A stretch of DNA of 64,000 bases from Goodfellowiella coeruleoviolacea (lineage in GTDB: Bacteria; Actinomycetota; Actinomycetes; Mycobacteriales; Pseudonocardiaceae), in contig NZ_JAMTCK010000010.1 of the NCBI RefSeq assembly GCF_024171785.1, forward strand, positions 268,043 to 332,042, in the 5' to 3' direction. The position numbers were made by a program, and so were the translations under genes. Below, one piece after another: positions 1 through 9,434 of the stretch; position 1 is the first letter of the stretch, and each line of letters begins with the position of its first letter. Below the pieces are notes generated by a model, which did no database searches, was not told where the DNA came from, and saw only the letters and a program-made list of their open reading frames with translations.

Positions 1-243
1 CAGCCGCCGACCGCCGCCCCCGGGCTCACCGACAACGAGCGCCGCACCATCGCCGAGATGATGGCCAAGGGCACCTACGCCGCCATCAACCTGGCCACCA
101 AGGACCTCGACGGCACCTTCGAACGGTTGCAGGCCAGCGACGCCGAGGTCGTCCAGGAGCCGACCGAGCAGCCCTACGGCGTTCGCGACTGCGCCTTCCG
201 GGATCCCGCGGGCAACCTGATCCGCATCCAGGAACTGCGCTGA
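1..243 (+). CDS. VOC-family (glyoxalase-fold) protein, C-terminal part
   Basis: The reading frame is open from the first base and stops with TGA at 241-243, so only the last 80 residues are seen. The tail reads DPAGNLIRIQEL, the usual closing strand of vicinal-oxygen-chelate (glyoxalase/bleomycin-resistance) domains, preceded by an acidic helix and the pattern EPTEQPYGVRDCAFRD that is typical of this fold. Members are metal-dependent dioxygenases, isomerases or ligand-binding resistance proteins. The part that would separate these options lies outside the window, so no specific reaction is assigned. An unusually strong hairpin about 95 bp downstream probably ends its transcript. Confidence 0.75.
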   Translation, partial: QPPTAAPGLTDNERRTIAEMMAKGTYAAINLATKDLDGTFERLQASDAEVVQEPTEQPYGVRDCAFRDPAGNLIRIQELR

Positions 244-577
244 CCGGTCCGGCGATCGCGCCCCCCTGCTGCGCGGACGGCACCGTGCCGGCGGTCACGC
301 ACGGCGCCGAGGGCGGGCGCCTGGTGTCACCGCCGACGCCGGCCCCGGTGGCACCCTCCCCGGGGCCGGCGTCCCGCCGCTGAGCACCGCTCCTCGCGGC
401 CACGCCCAGCGGCGGGACGGGCGAGCACCGGTTCACCCACGGTCAGCGCGCCCGGGTGACCACTGCCTCGCGCGCGACCGTCCACGAACAACCCGATGTG
501 CTGCTCGACGCTGGTCGATCGAGCACGGCGACCCGACGGGAGGCCGCGACAGCGGCCCCGTCCACCCAGATGGAGAC
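244..577. other. intergenic region before the UvrA-like gene
   Basis: This 334-bp stretch holds no convincing gene. It contains the strong hairpin at 335-373 and otherwise plain GC-rich sequence. The last bases carry GGAG (572-575), the ribosome binding site of the next gene. No operator-like palindrome was recognised. Confidence 0.6.
335..373. terminator. strong hairpin terminator
   Basis: A perfect 14-bp inverted repeat (arms 335-348 and 360-373, GACGCCGGCCCCGG and its complement) closes over an 11-base loop. It lies just downstream of the glyoxalase-fold gene. It lacks a T-run, as is common for actinomycete terminators. Confidence 0.65.
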
Positions 578-580
578 ATG

Positions 581-2989
<2,409 letters not shown>

Positions 2990-3184
2990 GCCGACGTGGG
3001 GTGCGCGGGACCCGCACGGTGAACCCGAGTCCCTGAGCCGTCGGTTTCCCGACCCCGGGGAACCGACGGCCGGCCGCGTGCCGCCTCCCCGGGGCGGGTG
3101 GGAGGTGGTGGTCCGCCGGCGTGTCGGGGCGGACCATGAAGGGGAACACCCCACAGGCCGGGACTGTCCGCGGAGGCGATGGCG

Positions 3185-3472
3185 ATGGACTGGTACGACC
3201 ACGGCGTGGGGCCGTGGGCCTACGGGCTGATGGTGGTGGGCACGGTGGTGTTCTGGGGGCTGGTGATCCTGTCCATCATCGCGCTGATCCGCTACCTGAC
3301 CAGTGCGTCGGCCCGCGCGCACCGCGGCGCTGCGGGTGCGGCCGAGCAGGTGCTCGCCGAGCGGTTCGCCCGGGGTGAGATCGACGAGGACGAGTACCAC
3401 CGGCGGCTGGACACGCTGCGCGGTGGGCGGCGGGGGCCGCCGCGGTCGGGGCCTGCCCCGAGTGGGGCCTGA
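3185..3472 (+). CDS. small membrane protein with SHOCT domain
   Basis: This is a 95-residue protein. After MDWYDHGVGPW there is one hydrophobic segment (about residues 12-36), then an amphipathic linker and the SHOCT-type motif LAERFARGEIDEDEYHRRLDTL. SHOCT domains are short C-terminal oligomerisation modules often joined to single membrane helices; their cellular job is mostly unknown. ATG at 3185 is chosen over 3179 because GGAGG at 3172-3176 then has normal spacing. It stands alone, with no obvious partner. Confidence 0.75.
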   Translation: MDWYDHGVGPWAYGLMVVGTVVFWGLVILSIIALIRYLTSASARAHRGAAGAAEQVLAERFARGEIDEDEYHRRLDTLRGGRRGPPRSGPAPSGA

Positions 3473-3561
3473 TCCGTCCGCCGCGGCCGAGACGGCCGGC
3501 CGACCCGCCAGCGCCGCCGCGGGCGTCCCGCGCGCCAGCAGCGCGACACGACAAGCGGTCT

Positions 3562-3579
3562 GTACCTACTAGTATGTAC
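3562..3579. promoter_or_regulatory. palindromic operator shared with the cupin promoter
   Basis: GTACCTACTAGTATGTAC is a near-perfect dyad centred on ACTAGT, about 65 bp upstream of the tautomerase start. The same 18-mer with a single change, and with the same three flanking bases TCT, lies at 41794-41811 before a cupin gene. Two such matches in promoter position suggest one TetR- or MarR-like repressor acting on both genes. Confidence 0.65.
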
Positions 3580-3645
3580 GATCAGTGCTCTCGGATCATC
3601 GATGACTGGGCCGCGGCCCACCGCCTGCTGAGGAGAACCACTGAC

Positions 3646-4074
3646 ATGCCACTTGTTCGCGTTGACGCGCTGCGGGCCGACGGCGAACGGCTCGACGCGC
3701 TGGGCCGCGCGGTGCACGACGCCCTGGTCCAGACGCTCGGCTTCCCGCCCGACGATCGGTTCCAGATCCTGGCCAGCCACGACGGCGCCAGTGGCACCCT
3801 GCGCTACGACAACTACCTGGGGGACCGCGACGACGATCTCGTGTTCGTCGCGATCACCCTGCGCTCCGGGCGCACCACGGCCCAGAAGCAGGCGCTGTAC
3901 CGGCGGATCGCCGAACTCGCGCACGAGTACGCGGGCACCGAGCCGAGGAACGTGTTCGTCACCCTGACCGAGAACGAGTCGAGCGACTGGTCGTTGGGTG
4001 ACGGGGTGGCGCAGTACGTGGGGAGCGGCCGGAATACGCCGGAAAGGGGCAACGGGACCAGTAGCTGCCGTTGA
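3646..4074 (+). CDS. tautomerase-superfamily enzyme with transposon-derived C-terminus
   Basis: The start at 3646 follows AGGAG (3631-3635) and gives MPLVRVDAL, which exposes the catalytic Pro1 of 4-oxalocrotonate-tautomerase-like enzymes after Met removal. The body (DDRFQIL, YDNYLG, DDLVFVAITL, GRTTAQKQALYRRIAE, VFVTLTE, DWSLGDGVAQYV) fits single-chain tautomerases of about 130 residues. The frame then enters the left end of a Tn3-type element at 4020, so the last 17 residues are encoded by transposon inverted repeat and replace the native end. The upstream in-frame ATG at 3574 lies inside the operator and is rejected. The catalytic core looks complete, so activity may survive. Confidence 0.8.
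   Translation: MPLVRVDALRADGERLDALGRAVHDALVQTLGFPPDDRFQILASHDGASGTLRYDNYLGDRDDDLVFVAITLRSGRTTAQKQALYRRIAELAHEYAGTEPRNVFVTLTENESSDWSLGDGVAQYVGSGRNTPERGNGTSSCR
4015..4019. repeat. left target-site duplication TACGT
   Basis: TACGT directly abuts the left GGGG end of the element and is repeated at 6243-6247 directly after the right end. Five-base duplications are the hallmark of Tn3-family insertion. Confidence 0.8.
4020..4063 (+). repeat. left terminal inverted repeat of the Tn3-type element
   Basis: The 44-bp end starts GGGGAGCGGCCGGAATACGC and ends GGGACCAGTA. Its reverse complement occurs at 6199-6242 with two mismatches, at 4024 and 4046. Confidence 0.85.
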
Positions 4075-4087
4075 GGGGGCGCCACCC

Positions 4088-4337
4088 GCCTTGCTGATCA
4101 TCCGGCCGGGGTATTTCCCGAAACTGGAGGACGTGCCGCTCGTAGTCGTCGACCATGTGCGCGGTGAGCTGGGACTGGGCGAGGACGTGACGACGACACA
4201 CGAGTCACCGCGAACCGCGAAGTGGCACCGCCAACTCGTGCGCCGGTTCGTCGGCGTGACCTACGAACCGGCCAAGGTCCGAGCGGTGGCGGAGTCGGCC
4301 ATCCGCAAGGCGGTGCAGCACCGCGACCAGCCAGCCC
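4088..4337 (+). pseudogene. remnant of Tn3-type transposase N-terminal (DUF4158) domain
   Basis: The open frame encodes GYFPKLEDVPLVVVDHVRGE, then LGLGEDV, SPRTAKWHRQLVRRFVGVTYE and AKVRAVAESAIRKAVQ. This resembles the pattern of DUF4158 in actinobacterial Tn3 transposases (GYFP, VP-VV-HVR-LGL, RTAK-HR, VR--GV-Y, AR--AE-AI). The start of the domain and the whole catalytic DDE part are missing. Similarity fades after the AIRKAV helix. From 4338 to 4694 I see no gene. Recognition is from memory of the family and is moderately secure. Confidence 0.5.
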
Positions 4338-4694
4338 TCCAGGTCGGTCACGTCCTCGGGCATGACCAGCGCGGCCTTGCTGGGCGCTCACCCGGTCGGT
4401 GATCCGGTCCTCGTGGCGGGCGGCGGGCGGTGGGCCTCCCTCCCGGTCACGCGCCACGGCATCGGGTGCGGCTGCCGTTGTCTGGCTCCTCTGGCGTCTG
4501 GCCACCGGTGCGGTCGTGACCGGCAGCTTCACCAGTTCTTGCCCTCAGCCCGGACAACCCTTCTACCGAGCGGAAGAGCGGCGGCATCGTGTACCCGTAC
4601 CGGTGAACGGCGCGCGGAGACGTTCGGGCCGGCTCGGGCCAGGGCACCGCATCGGTGGGCGCCCACCGGCATACGGAAGGACTGACGGGTAGCA

Positions 4695-5048
4695 ATGAGC
4701 GCTTCCGGACCAGGCATGGCCGTGCGGTGGGCACTGGCCGGGCCACTGCTGGCCAGCGGCGTGTTCGTCGTCCCGTTGGCCGGGCGGGTCGCCTCGTCGT
4801 GGGGCGTCGACCTGACCCGGCCGAGGATCGCGCTGCTGGACGATTCCGCGCCGGCTGGTCTGGGCGAGCGGATCAGCGAGGCGCTGACCAGCACGCCAAC
4901 GCTGCTGTGGGGCGTGCTGCTGGCGGTGCTGGTGGTCGCCAACTGGGCACGGCCGGGCAACTGGCCGCGGATCGCGCTGGTGGCGACCTGCCCGGTGGCG
5001 CTGGTGAGCGTCCTGTCCGCCCTGGTGGATCTGGGCTCGCGGTGGTGA
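4695..5048 (+). CDS. hypothetical membrane protein inside the transposon
   Basis: The 117-residue product has about three hydrophobic segments (near residues 11-30, 68-83 and 91-110) and no motif I recognise. GGAAGGA at 4676-4682 is a plausible, somewhat distant ribosome binding site. It lies 15 bp before the next gene and probably shares its transcript. Both are passengers of the Tn3-type element; nothing suggests drug or metal resistance. Confidence 0.55.
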   Translation: MSASGPGMAVRWALAGPLLASGVFVVPLAGRVASSWGVDLTRPRIALLDDSAPAGLGERISEALTSTPTLLWGVLLAVLVVANWARPGNWPRIALVATCPVALVSVLSALVDLGSRW

Positions 5049-5063
5049 CGACCAGGCCTGGCC

Positions 5064-5969
5064 GTGGGCTGGGAGGCGGCCACCGGGCTGGCGAGCGCCG
5101 CCCTGTCCTGGGGGAGCGCCTGGCTGGCCGCGCGCGTGTTGACCCGACCGGTGACGCGCGACGTCGCCCGGTCACCGGTCGAGGTGGTGTTCCGGCTGCG
5201 CGACGGGGCCAGGCTGCGGCTGCGACACCGCGGGCTGCTGCTGGACCTGCTGCCGTTTCCGAACCCCGGCGCGGAATCCGGCACGGCCTCCGCACTGCGG
5301 CTGGCCATCCCCTACCACCGGGTGTGCCTGGCTCAGCCAGGGGTGCTCGCGGGCGTGGACGGCAGGTGGGCGCTGCCCAACGGGAGCTGGACCCGGCTGT
5401 CCGAGGGGCCGGCGCTGCGCGTGGTCGGTGGTGGCCAGCAGTGGCTGCTGCCGTTGACCGACGTGGTGCGGGTGGCCGAGGTGATCGGCGAGCGGGTGCG
5501 GAGGCTGGCCGAGCGGGGCGGGGCAACGGCGTGGGGGACGGTCCCGGAGCCGACCCCGCCAACCGAGTCAACCGAGCCGGTCGAACCGGTCGAACCGTCC
5601 AGGTTGTCTGAGTTGTCTGGGCTGTCTGGGTTGCCTGGGCAGGCCGGGCCGGGCCAGAACCCTGGCCGGGTCAGGCGGGTGCGCGCGGTGCACGTGTCCG
5701 CCGCGCCGCTGGTGGCCGCGACACTGGCCGCCGTTGGCCTGGTCGGCACGTCGGTGCGGTACGCCGTCGTCGATGCCGCCCCGGCGGGCCTGATCACCGC
5801 TGTCGCGTTCGCCGGCGTCGCCGTCGGCGGTGGGGTCATGCTGCGCCGCTTCCACGCCACCCGCCGCCGCGGTGAGGAAGACCCGCGTCCGGCGGACGCG
5901 AGGCCCTGGGGAGGGTACGACCCGAACCGGGCGCCGGTCGCCGGTTGGGCCGCTGGGGAAAACCCCTGA
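5064..5969 (+). CDS. hypothetical membrane-anchored protein inside the transposon
   Basis: The 301-residue product starts with GTG. It has an N-terminal hydrophobic stretch, a soluble middle part (about 30-160), a low-complexity Pro/Glu/Ser/Leu linker (about 165-195) coded by short tandem repeats, and two hydrophobic segments near residues 210-260 followed by a basic tail. No family is recognised. The order with the preceding small membrane gene suggests a two-gene passenger operon. Codon use is like the host, so the passengers probably come from another actinomycete. Confidence 0.55.
   Translation: MGWEAATGLASAALSWGSAWLAARVLTRPVTRDVARSPVEVVFRLRDGARLRLRHRGLLLDLLPFPNPGAESGTASALRLAIPYHRVCLAQPGVLAGVDGRWALPNGSWTRLSEGPALRVVGGGQQWLLPLTDVVRVAEVIGERVRRLAERGGATAWGTVPEPTPPTESTEPVEPVEPSRLSELSGLSGLPGQAGPGQNPGRVRRVRAVHVSAAPLVAATLAAVGLVGTSVRYAVVDAAPAGLITAVAFAGVAVGGGVMLRRFHATRRRGEEDPRPADARPWGGYDPNRAPVAGWAAGENP
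5604..5639 (+). repeat. 9-bp in-frame tandem repeat
   Basis: Four near-identical units (TTGTCTGAG, TTGTCTGGG, CTGTCTGGG, TTGCCTGGG) encode LSE-LSG-LSG-LPG in the linker of the transposon membrane protein. A shorter EPV repeat precedes it. The multiple-of-three unit allows length change without frameshift. Confidence 0.7.
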
Positions 5970-6198
5970 GCACATCGCCGCGAATGTCCGTCATGTCCGC
6001 CAGTGATCGCGCGAGTCGTCTTCAGGCAGTGCGCGGAACCCAGTCCGGCCCTCCCCCACGACACCGGGGCGTCCTCCCGGGGCCAGCCGAGCGGGGGCCG
6101 CGCGACGGAGGCAGTCGGTGGTGCGCATGGGCTCACCACAACCCTGCAGCCCAGTCGGTCGCTGGACTAACTGGCGGCACCCGCCCGGAGCCCCCGGT

Positions 6199-6242
6199 TA
6201 CTGGTCCCGTTGCCCTTTTCCGGCGTATTCCGGCCGCACCCC
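6199..6242 (-). repeat. right terminal inverted repeat of the Tn3-type element
   Basis: This 44-bp end is the reverse complement of 4020-4063 with two mismatches and closes with CCCC at 6239-6242, directly before the TACGT duplication. Confidence 0.85.
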
Positions 6243-6247
6243 TACGT
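6243..6247. repeat. right target-site duplication TACGT
   Basis: This is the second copy of TACGT, matching 4015-4019. Joining the two copies in silico restores the tautomerase frame as QYVTGPQRG, with no stop until the downstream gene. Confidence 0.8.
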
Positions 6248-6371
6248 CACCGGTCCCCAGCGCGGCCAGCCGGCGGCGGTGGCCCGTCGTCGTTCCCCGC
6301 GCGCGGGACGCCGCCCGGCACACGCCCCACCGGCGCGACCAACAGTCCATAACTGTTGCTTCTGCTTCTCA

Positions 6372-6377
6372 TATAAT
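6372..6377 (+). promoter_or_regulatory. consensus -10 box TATAAT
   Basis: A perfect TATAAT in an AT-rich patch is rare in this GC-rich window. It lies 75 bp upstream of the SnoaL-like gene. No convincing -35 box is seen at normal spacing. The half sites AGTCCA (6344-6349) and TGGACT (6385-6390) flank it and may bind a regulator. Confidence 0.45.
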
Positions 6378-6452
6378 CTAGATGTTGGACTTCTTTCTCG
6401 TGGTCAGCGACGCTTGTGGGGAAGTGAACGCAGGATCACCAGGAGGAAGTCC

Positions 6453-6818
6453 GTGGCGGAACACGAGAAGGCGATGCGGCCTGAAGACCTCACCCGCTTG
6501 TTCGTGGAACGGGCCAACGCCGGCGACGCGGCCGGTATCGCCGCGCTCTACGAGGAGAACGCGGTGATGGCCTACCCGCCCGGCCAGCAGACGGTCGGCC
6601 GGGCGGCGATCCGCGCGCTGTGGGAGAAGGTGCTGGCCCACGCTCCCCGCTTCGAGCCGGAACCGCCGCTGCCGACGCTGATCAGCGGCGACATCGCCCT
6701 CACCGCGACACCGCCCAAGGACGGGGCGGGCGCACGCGCGCAGGTGGTGCGGCGTCAGGCCGACGGGAGCTGGCTGCGGCTGCTCGACCAGCCCGAGTTC
6801 GTCACGCCCACCCGGTAG
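6453..6818 (+). CDS. SnoaL-like / nuclear-transport-factor-2 fold protein
   Basis: The 121-residue product starts with GTG after AGGAGGA (6441-6447). The pattern LTRLFVERANAGDAAGIAALYEENAVMAYPPGQQTVGRAAIRALWEKVL followed by alternating strands is typical of the SnoaL/NTF2-like cone fold, with one helix pair that forms a pocket. Such proteins are isomerases, hydrolases or binding proteins of unknown ligand, and the fold alone does not tell which. The gene stands alone. It lies just beyond the transposon, whose insertion separated it from the tautomerase. Confidence 0.75.
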   Translation: MAEHEKAMRPEDLTRLFVERANAGDAAGIAALYEENAVMAYPPGQQTVGRAAIRALWEKVLAHAPRFEPEPPLPTLISGDIALTATPPKDGAGARAQVVRRQADGSWLRLLDQPEFVTPTR

Positions 6819-6938
6819 CCATCGCGCGGTGTCGGTGCTGCTGGCTGGACACACCACCCCGAGCCAGCAGCCCAGCCGCGTCGAGGGCGCGGGCGCGGGG
6901 CGTCCGCGCCCGGCCGGTGCGGCTGGGAGGATGGCGCC

Positions 6939-7811
6939 ATGACGACGAGCCTTCCCGCCGACGCGGGTCAGCCCGGGCGGGACGCTCGGCGCTTCGCCCA
7001 GGTCGACGTGTTCGCCGGCGGCGCCCACAGCGGCAACGCCCTGGCGGTTGTCCTCGACGCGCAGGACCTCACCGACGAGCAGATGCAGCGGTTCGCCCGG
7101 TGGACCAACCTGTCGGAAACCACGTTCCTGCTGCCGCCGACGACCGCGCAGGCCGACTACCGGGTGCGCATCTTCACCCCGTCCGGCGAGCTGCCCTTCG
7201 CCGGCCACCCCACGCTGGGCAGCTGCCACGCCTGGGACAGCCAGCGCGGCGGACCGGCGCGCGAGCACATCGTCCAGGAATGCGCCGCCGGCCTGATCAG
7301 CATCCGCCGGACCGACAACGGCTTCGCCTTCGCCGCGCCACCCCTGCTGCGGGAGGGCCCCGCCGACACGGACCTGCGGCAGCTCATCGCCACCGAACTG
7401 GGTCTGGGCAGCGAGGTCATCCGGGACGTCCGGTGGGTCGACAACGGCCCTGGGTGGGTCGCCGCGCTGCTGGACAGCGCGGACAGCGTCCTCGCCGCGC
7501 GCACGCCCGCCACCACACCGCCGCTCGGCCTGGTCGGCCCCCATCCGCCGGGCGGGCCCTACGCCTTCGAAGTCCGGGCCTTCTTCCCCGGCCCGACCGG
7601 AGCGATGCTGGAGGACCCGGTCACCGGCAGCCTGAACGCCGGGGTGGCGCAGTGGCTCATCGGCAGCGGACAGGCCCCCGAGCACTACCTCGCCCACCAG
7701 GGCACCGCCGTGGGCCTGGACGGCTGCGTGTCCGCGCAGCGCGACACCGACGGCAGGATCTGGATCGGCGGCGCCACCACGACCCGCATCCACGGCCAGG
7801 TCCACTTCTGA
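6939..7811 (+). CDS. PhzF-family isomerase-like protein
   Basis: The 290-residue protein has the PhzF layout. It shows FAQVDVFAGGAHSGNALAVV at the N-terminus, NLSETTF with the conserved catalytic Glu, and PSGELPFAGHPTLGSCHAW, then the mirrored second half with EDPVTGSLNAGVAQWLI. PhzF itself isomerises trans-2,3-dihydro-3-hydroxyanthranilate in phenazine synthesis, but most homologues lie outside phenazine clusters and have unknown substrates. No other phenazine gene is present, so only the family is assigned. A TetR-like fragment follows in the same frame. Confidence 0.85.
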   Translation: MTTSLPADAGQPGRDARRFAQVDVFAGGAHSGNALAVVLDAQDLTDEQMQRFARWTNLSETTFLLPPTTAQADYRVRIFTPSGELPFAGHPTLGSCHAWDSQRGGPAREHIVQECAAGLISIRRTDNGFAFAAPPLLREGPADTDLRQLIATELGLGSEVIRDVRWVDNGPGWVAALLDSADSVLAARTPATTPPLGLVGPHPPGGPYAFEVRAFFPGPTGAMLEDPVTGSLNAGVAQWLIGSGQAPEHYLAHQGTAVGLDGCVSAQRDTDGRIWIGGATTTRIHGQVHF

Positions 7812-7856
7812 GCCGACCTCACCGCGCGGGGGCCGGGTCCCGAGGACGGAGGAAGT

Positions 7857-8252
7857 CCGCCGCACGAGTGGTTCGCGGACCTGCTCGGCGGTCGCCCCCA
7901 CCTCGGCCCGCACGCCCTGGCCCACCTGGAGGCGACCCTGACGGCCGTGCACCAGGCCCCCGGCTTCGCCGACATCGACGCGGTGCTGAGCGCCGTCGAG
8001 GCGGTCAACGCCTACACCATCGGCGCGATCCGCGGCGAGGTCACCGTGGCGCGCGCCGAACGCGCCACCGGCATGGACGAACACCAGTGGCAGCGCGTCA
8101 CCGGCCCCTACCTGACCCGAACCCTGGCCACCGGCCGCTACCCCACCCTGGCCAAGGTCGTGCACGACGCCAGGCACCTCGACCCCGACGCCACCTTCAC
8201 CGCGGGTCTGGAATACCTGCTCGACGGCATCGCCGCACGCCACACCCGCTGA
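7857..8252 (+). pseudogene. truncated TetR-family regulator, C-terminal ligand-binding domain only
   Basis: In the same frame as phzF but after its stop, the sequence encodes HEWFADLLGGRPHLGPHALA, then HLEATLTAVHQAPGF and a run of helices ending GLEYLLDGIAARHTR. This is the C-terminal effector domain of a TetR regulator of the tetracycline-repressor type. No helix-turn-helix precedes it. The only possible start inside is GTG at 7947, which would give a DNA-binding-deficient 101-residue fragment. A deletion that joined phzF to the rest of a regulator gene explains the arrangement. A weak hairpin lies at about 8260-8290, between this and the convergent gene. Confidence 0.6.
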
Positions 8253-8289
8253 CCCGGCGCAGCACCGCCCGGCAGGCCCGGTGGGGTGC

Positions 8290-9291
8290 TCAGCCGAGCA
8301 GGGCCAGTTCGGCGATGACCGCGCGGTGGTCGGTGCCCGGCAGGGTGTGCTCGCTGGCGGAGACGCCGGCCAGTCCCCGGCCGTGCAGCACGTGGTCGAT
8401 CTGGATCAGCGGCGGGAGCGGTGAGCCGGAGACCGGCCAGGTGGGCGCCCAGCCTCGACCGAGTTCGGCGTGCGTGTCGACCAGGCCGGCGGCCAGCAGC
8501 GACCGCATGGGCGCGTGGTCGAGGGTGGCGTTGAAGTCACCCAGCACGACCAGGTCACTCCCGGCGGCGCTCGCCTCGTCACGCAGGGCCGTCATGTCCC
8601 CGGTCCAGCGCTGGGGGTCGCCGGCCGGGAAGTAGGTGTGCACGGCCACCAGGCGGACGGCGCGGCCCGCCACGGTGACCGTGGCGGTGGTCTGCGGCCA
8701 GGTGGTGGGCCGGTCCAGCAGGCCACCGCGGGACAGCGGCAGCCGCGAGTAGATCGACGAGTCGATCTCCGGGTGCAGCTCGCGGTGGGGCATGAGGTCG
8801 CGCAGGCCCGCCGCGTCCAGGGCGCGCACGCCCTCGGCGGTCAGCTCCTCCAGGGCGAGCACGTCCACCTGGTTGGCGCGGACCAGCTCCACCAGCGCCG
8901 CCGGGTCGACCTGCCCCCGGTGGGTGTTGGCGGTGGCGACCCGCAGCCGGGGCGCGCCAGCGGGGACGTCCGTGCCGTCGGCGACGAACCGGGGCGTCAG
9001 CCAGACCAGGTGCGTGGCGACCAGCAGCACGGCGGCCAGCGCCAGCGCGCGGGCACGCAGCACCACCAGCACGAGCAGGACGACCGCGGTGGCCACCGCC
9101 GCGTGGGGCAGGCCGGTGATCGGCATCGCCAGGACCGTTCCGGTGTCCAGGCCGACCAGCCGGATCAGGACCAGCGGCGCGCTGCCGGCCAGCACCAGAC
9201 CACACAGGACGAGCACGACGAGGCGACCTCGGCGCGCGCGCCTCGGCGTGGCCGAGGCCTCGACCACGGCACGGGTGTCGACGTCGGTCAT
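8290..9291 (-). CDS. membrane-anchored endonuclease/exonuclease/phosphatase-fold protein
   Basis: The 333-residue product has three hydrophobic segments in the first 100 residues and then a DNase I-like EEP domain. Seen in it are TANTHRG, VLALEELT (metal Glu), VVLGDFNAT, QIDHVL and GTDHRAV, the usual metal and catalytic residues. Family members cleave phosphodiesters in nucleic acids or phospholipids. The topology suggests an outward-facing domain, but the substrate is open. ATG at 9291 is chosen because GGGGAG lies 5 bp upstream; GTG at 9303 is the alternative. Confidence 0.8.
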   Translation of the reverse strand: MTDVDTRAVVEASATPRRARRGRLVVLVLCGLVLAGSAPLVLIRLVGLDTGTVLAMPITGLPHAAVATAVVLLVLVVLRARALALAAVLLVATHLVWLTPRFVADGTDVPAGAPRLRVATANTHRGQVDPAALVELVRANQVDVLALEELTAEGVRALDAAGLRDLMPHRELHPEIDSSIYSRLPLSRGGLLDRPTTWPQTTATVTVAGRAVRLVAVHTYFPAGDPQRWTGDMTALRDEASAAGSDLVVLGDFNATLDHAPMRSLLAAGLVDTHAELGRGWAPTWPVSGSPLPPLIQIDHVLHGRGLAGVSASEHTLPGTDHRAVIAELALLG

Positions 9292-9434
9292 CGCGCTCCC
9301 CACCTCACGGCCCCCGGCGTGCTCGCCCGAGCACGGGCCGGACCCAACCTAGCCGCACGACCGCCGAGGCCCGGCGCCGCGCCGGTCCGCTGTGGACGTT
9401 GGGCGGGGCCGGGAGAGGGGGGACCGGGGTGGGA

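Larger units (their letters stand above)
4020..6242. mobile_element. non-autonomous Tn3-family element (2223 bp)
   Basis: The element is bounded by 44-bp terminal inverted repeats that begin GGGG and match at 42 of 44 positions, and it is flanked by a TACGT direct repeat. These are the standard marks of Tn3-family transposition. Inside are a short remnant resembling the N-terminal DUF4158 region of Tn3 transposases and two membrane-protein genes. No complete transposase or resolvase is present, so it must have moved with a transposase supplied in trans or has decayed since insertion. It lies at the extreme 3' end of the tautomerase gene. Confidence 0.8.
5970..6452. other. intergenic region with right transposon end and downstream promoter
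   Basis: The first 230 bp belong to the transposon and hold no gene I can support. The right inverted repeat and target duplication follow. From 6330 the sequence becomes AT-richer and carries a perfect TATAAT at 6372-6377 that probably serves the next gene. Confidence 0.55.

Noticed and set aside
3574-3645. Upstream ATG of the tautomerase frame
   Set aside because: It lies inside the palindromic operator and would bury the catalytic Pro1; ATG 3646 has AGGAG at good distance.
6378-8243. 621-codon ORF on the minus strand opposite the SnoaL-like and phzF genes
   Set aside because: It is antisense to phzF with its conserved active-site Glu motif; the composition is low-complexity Gly/Arg/Val.
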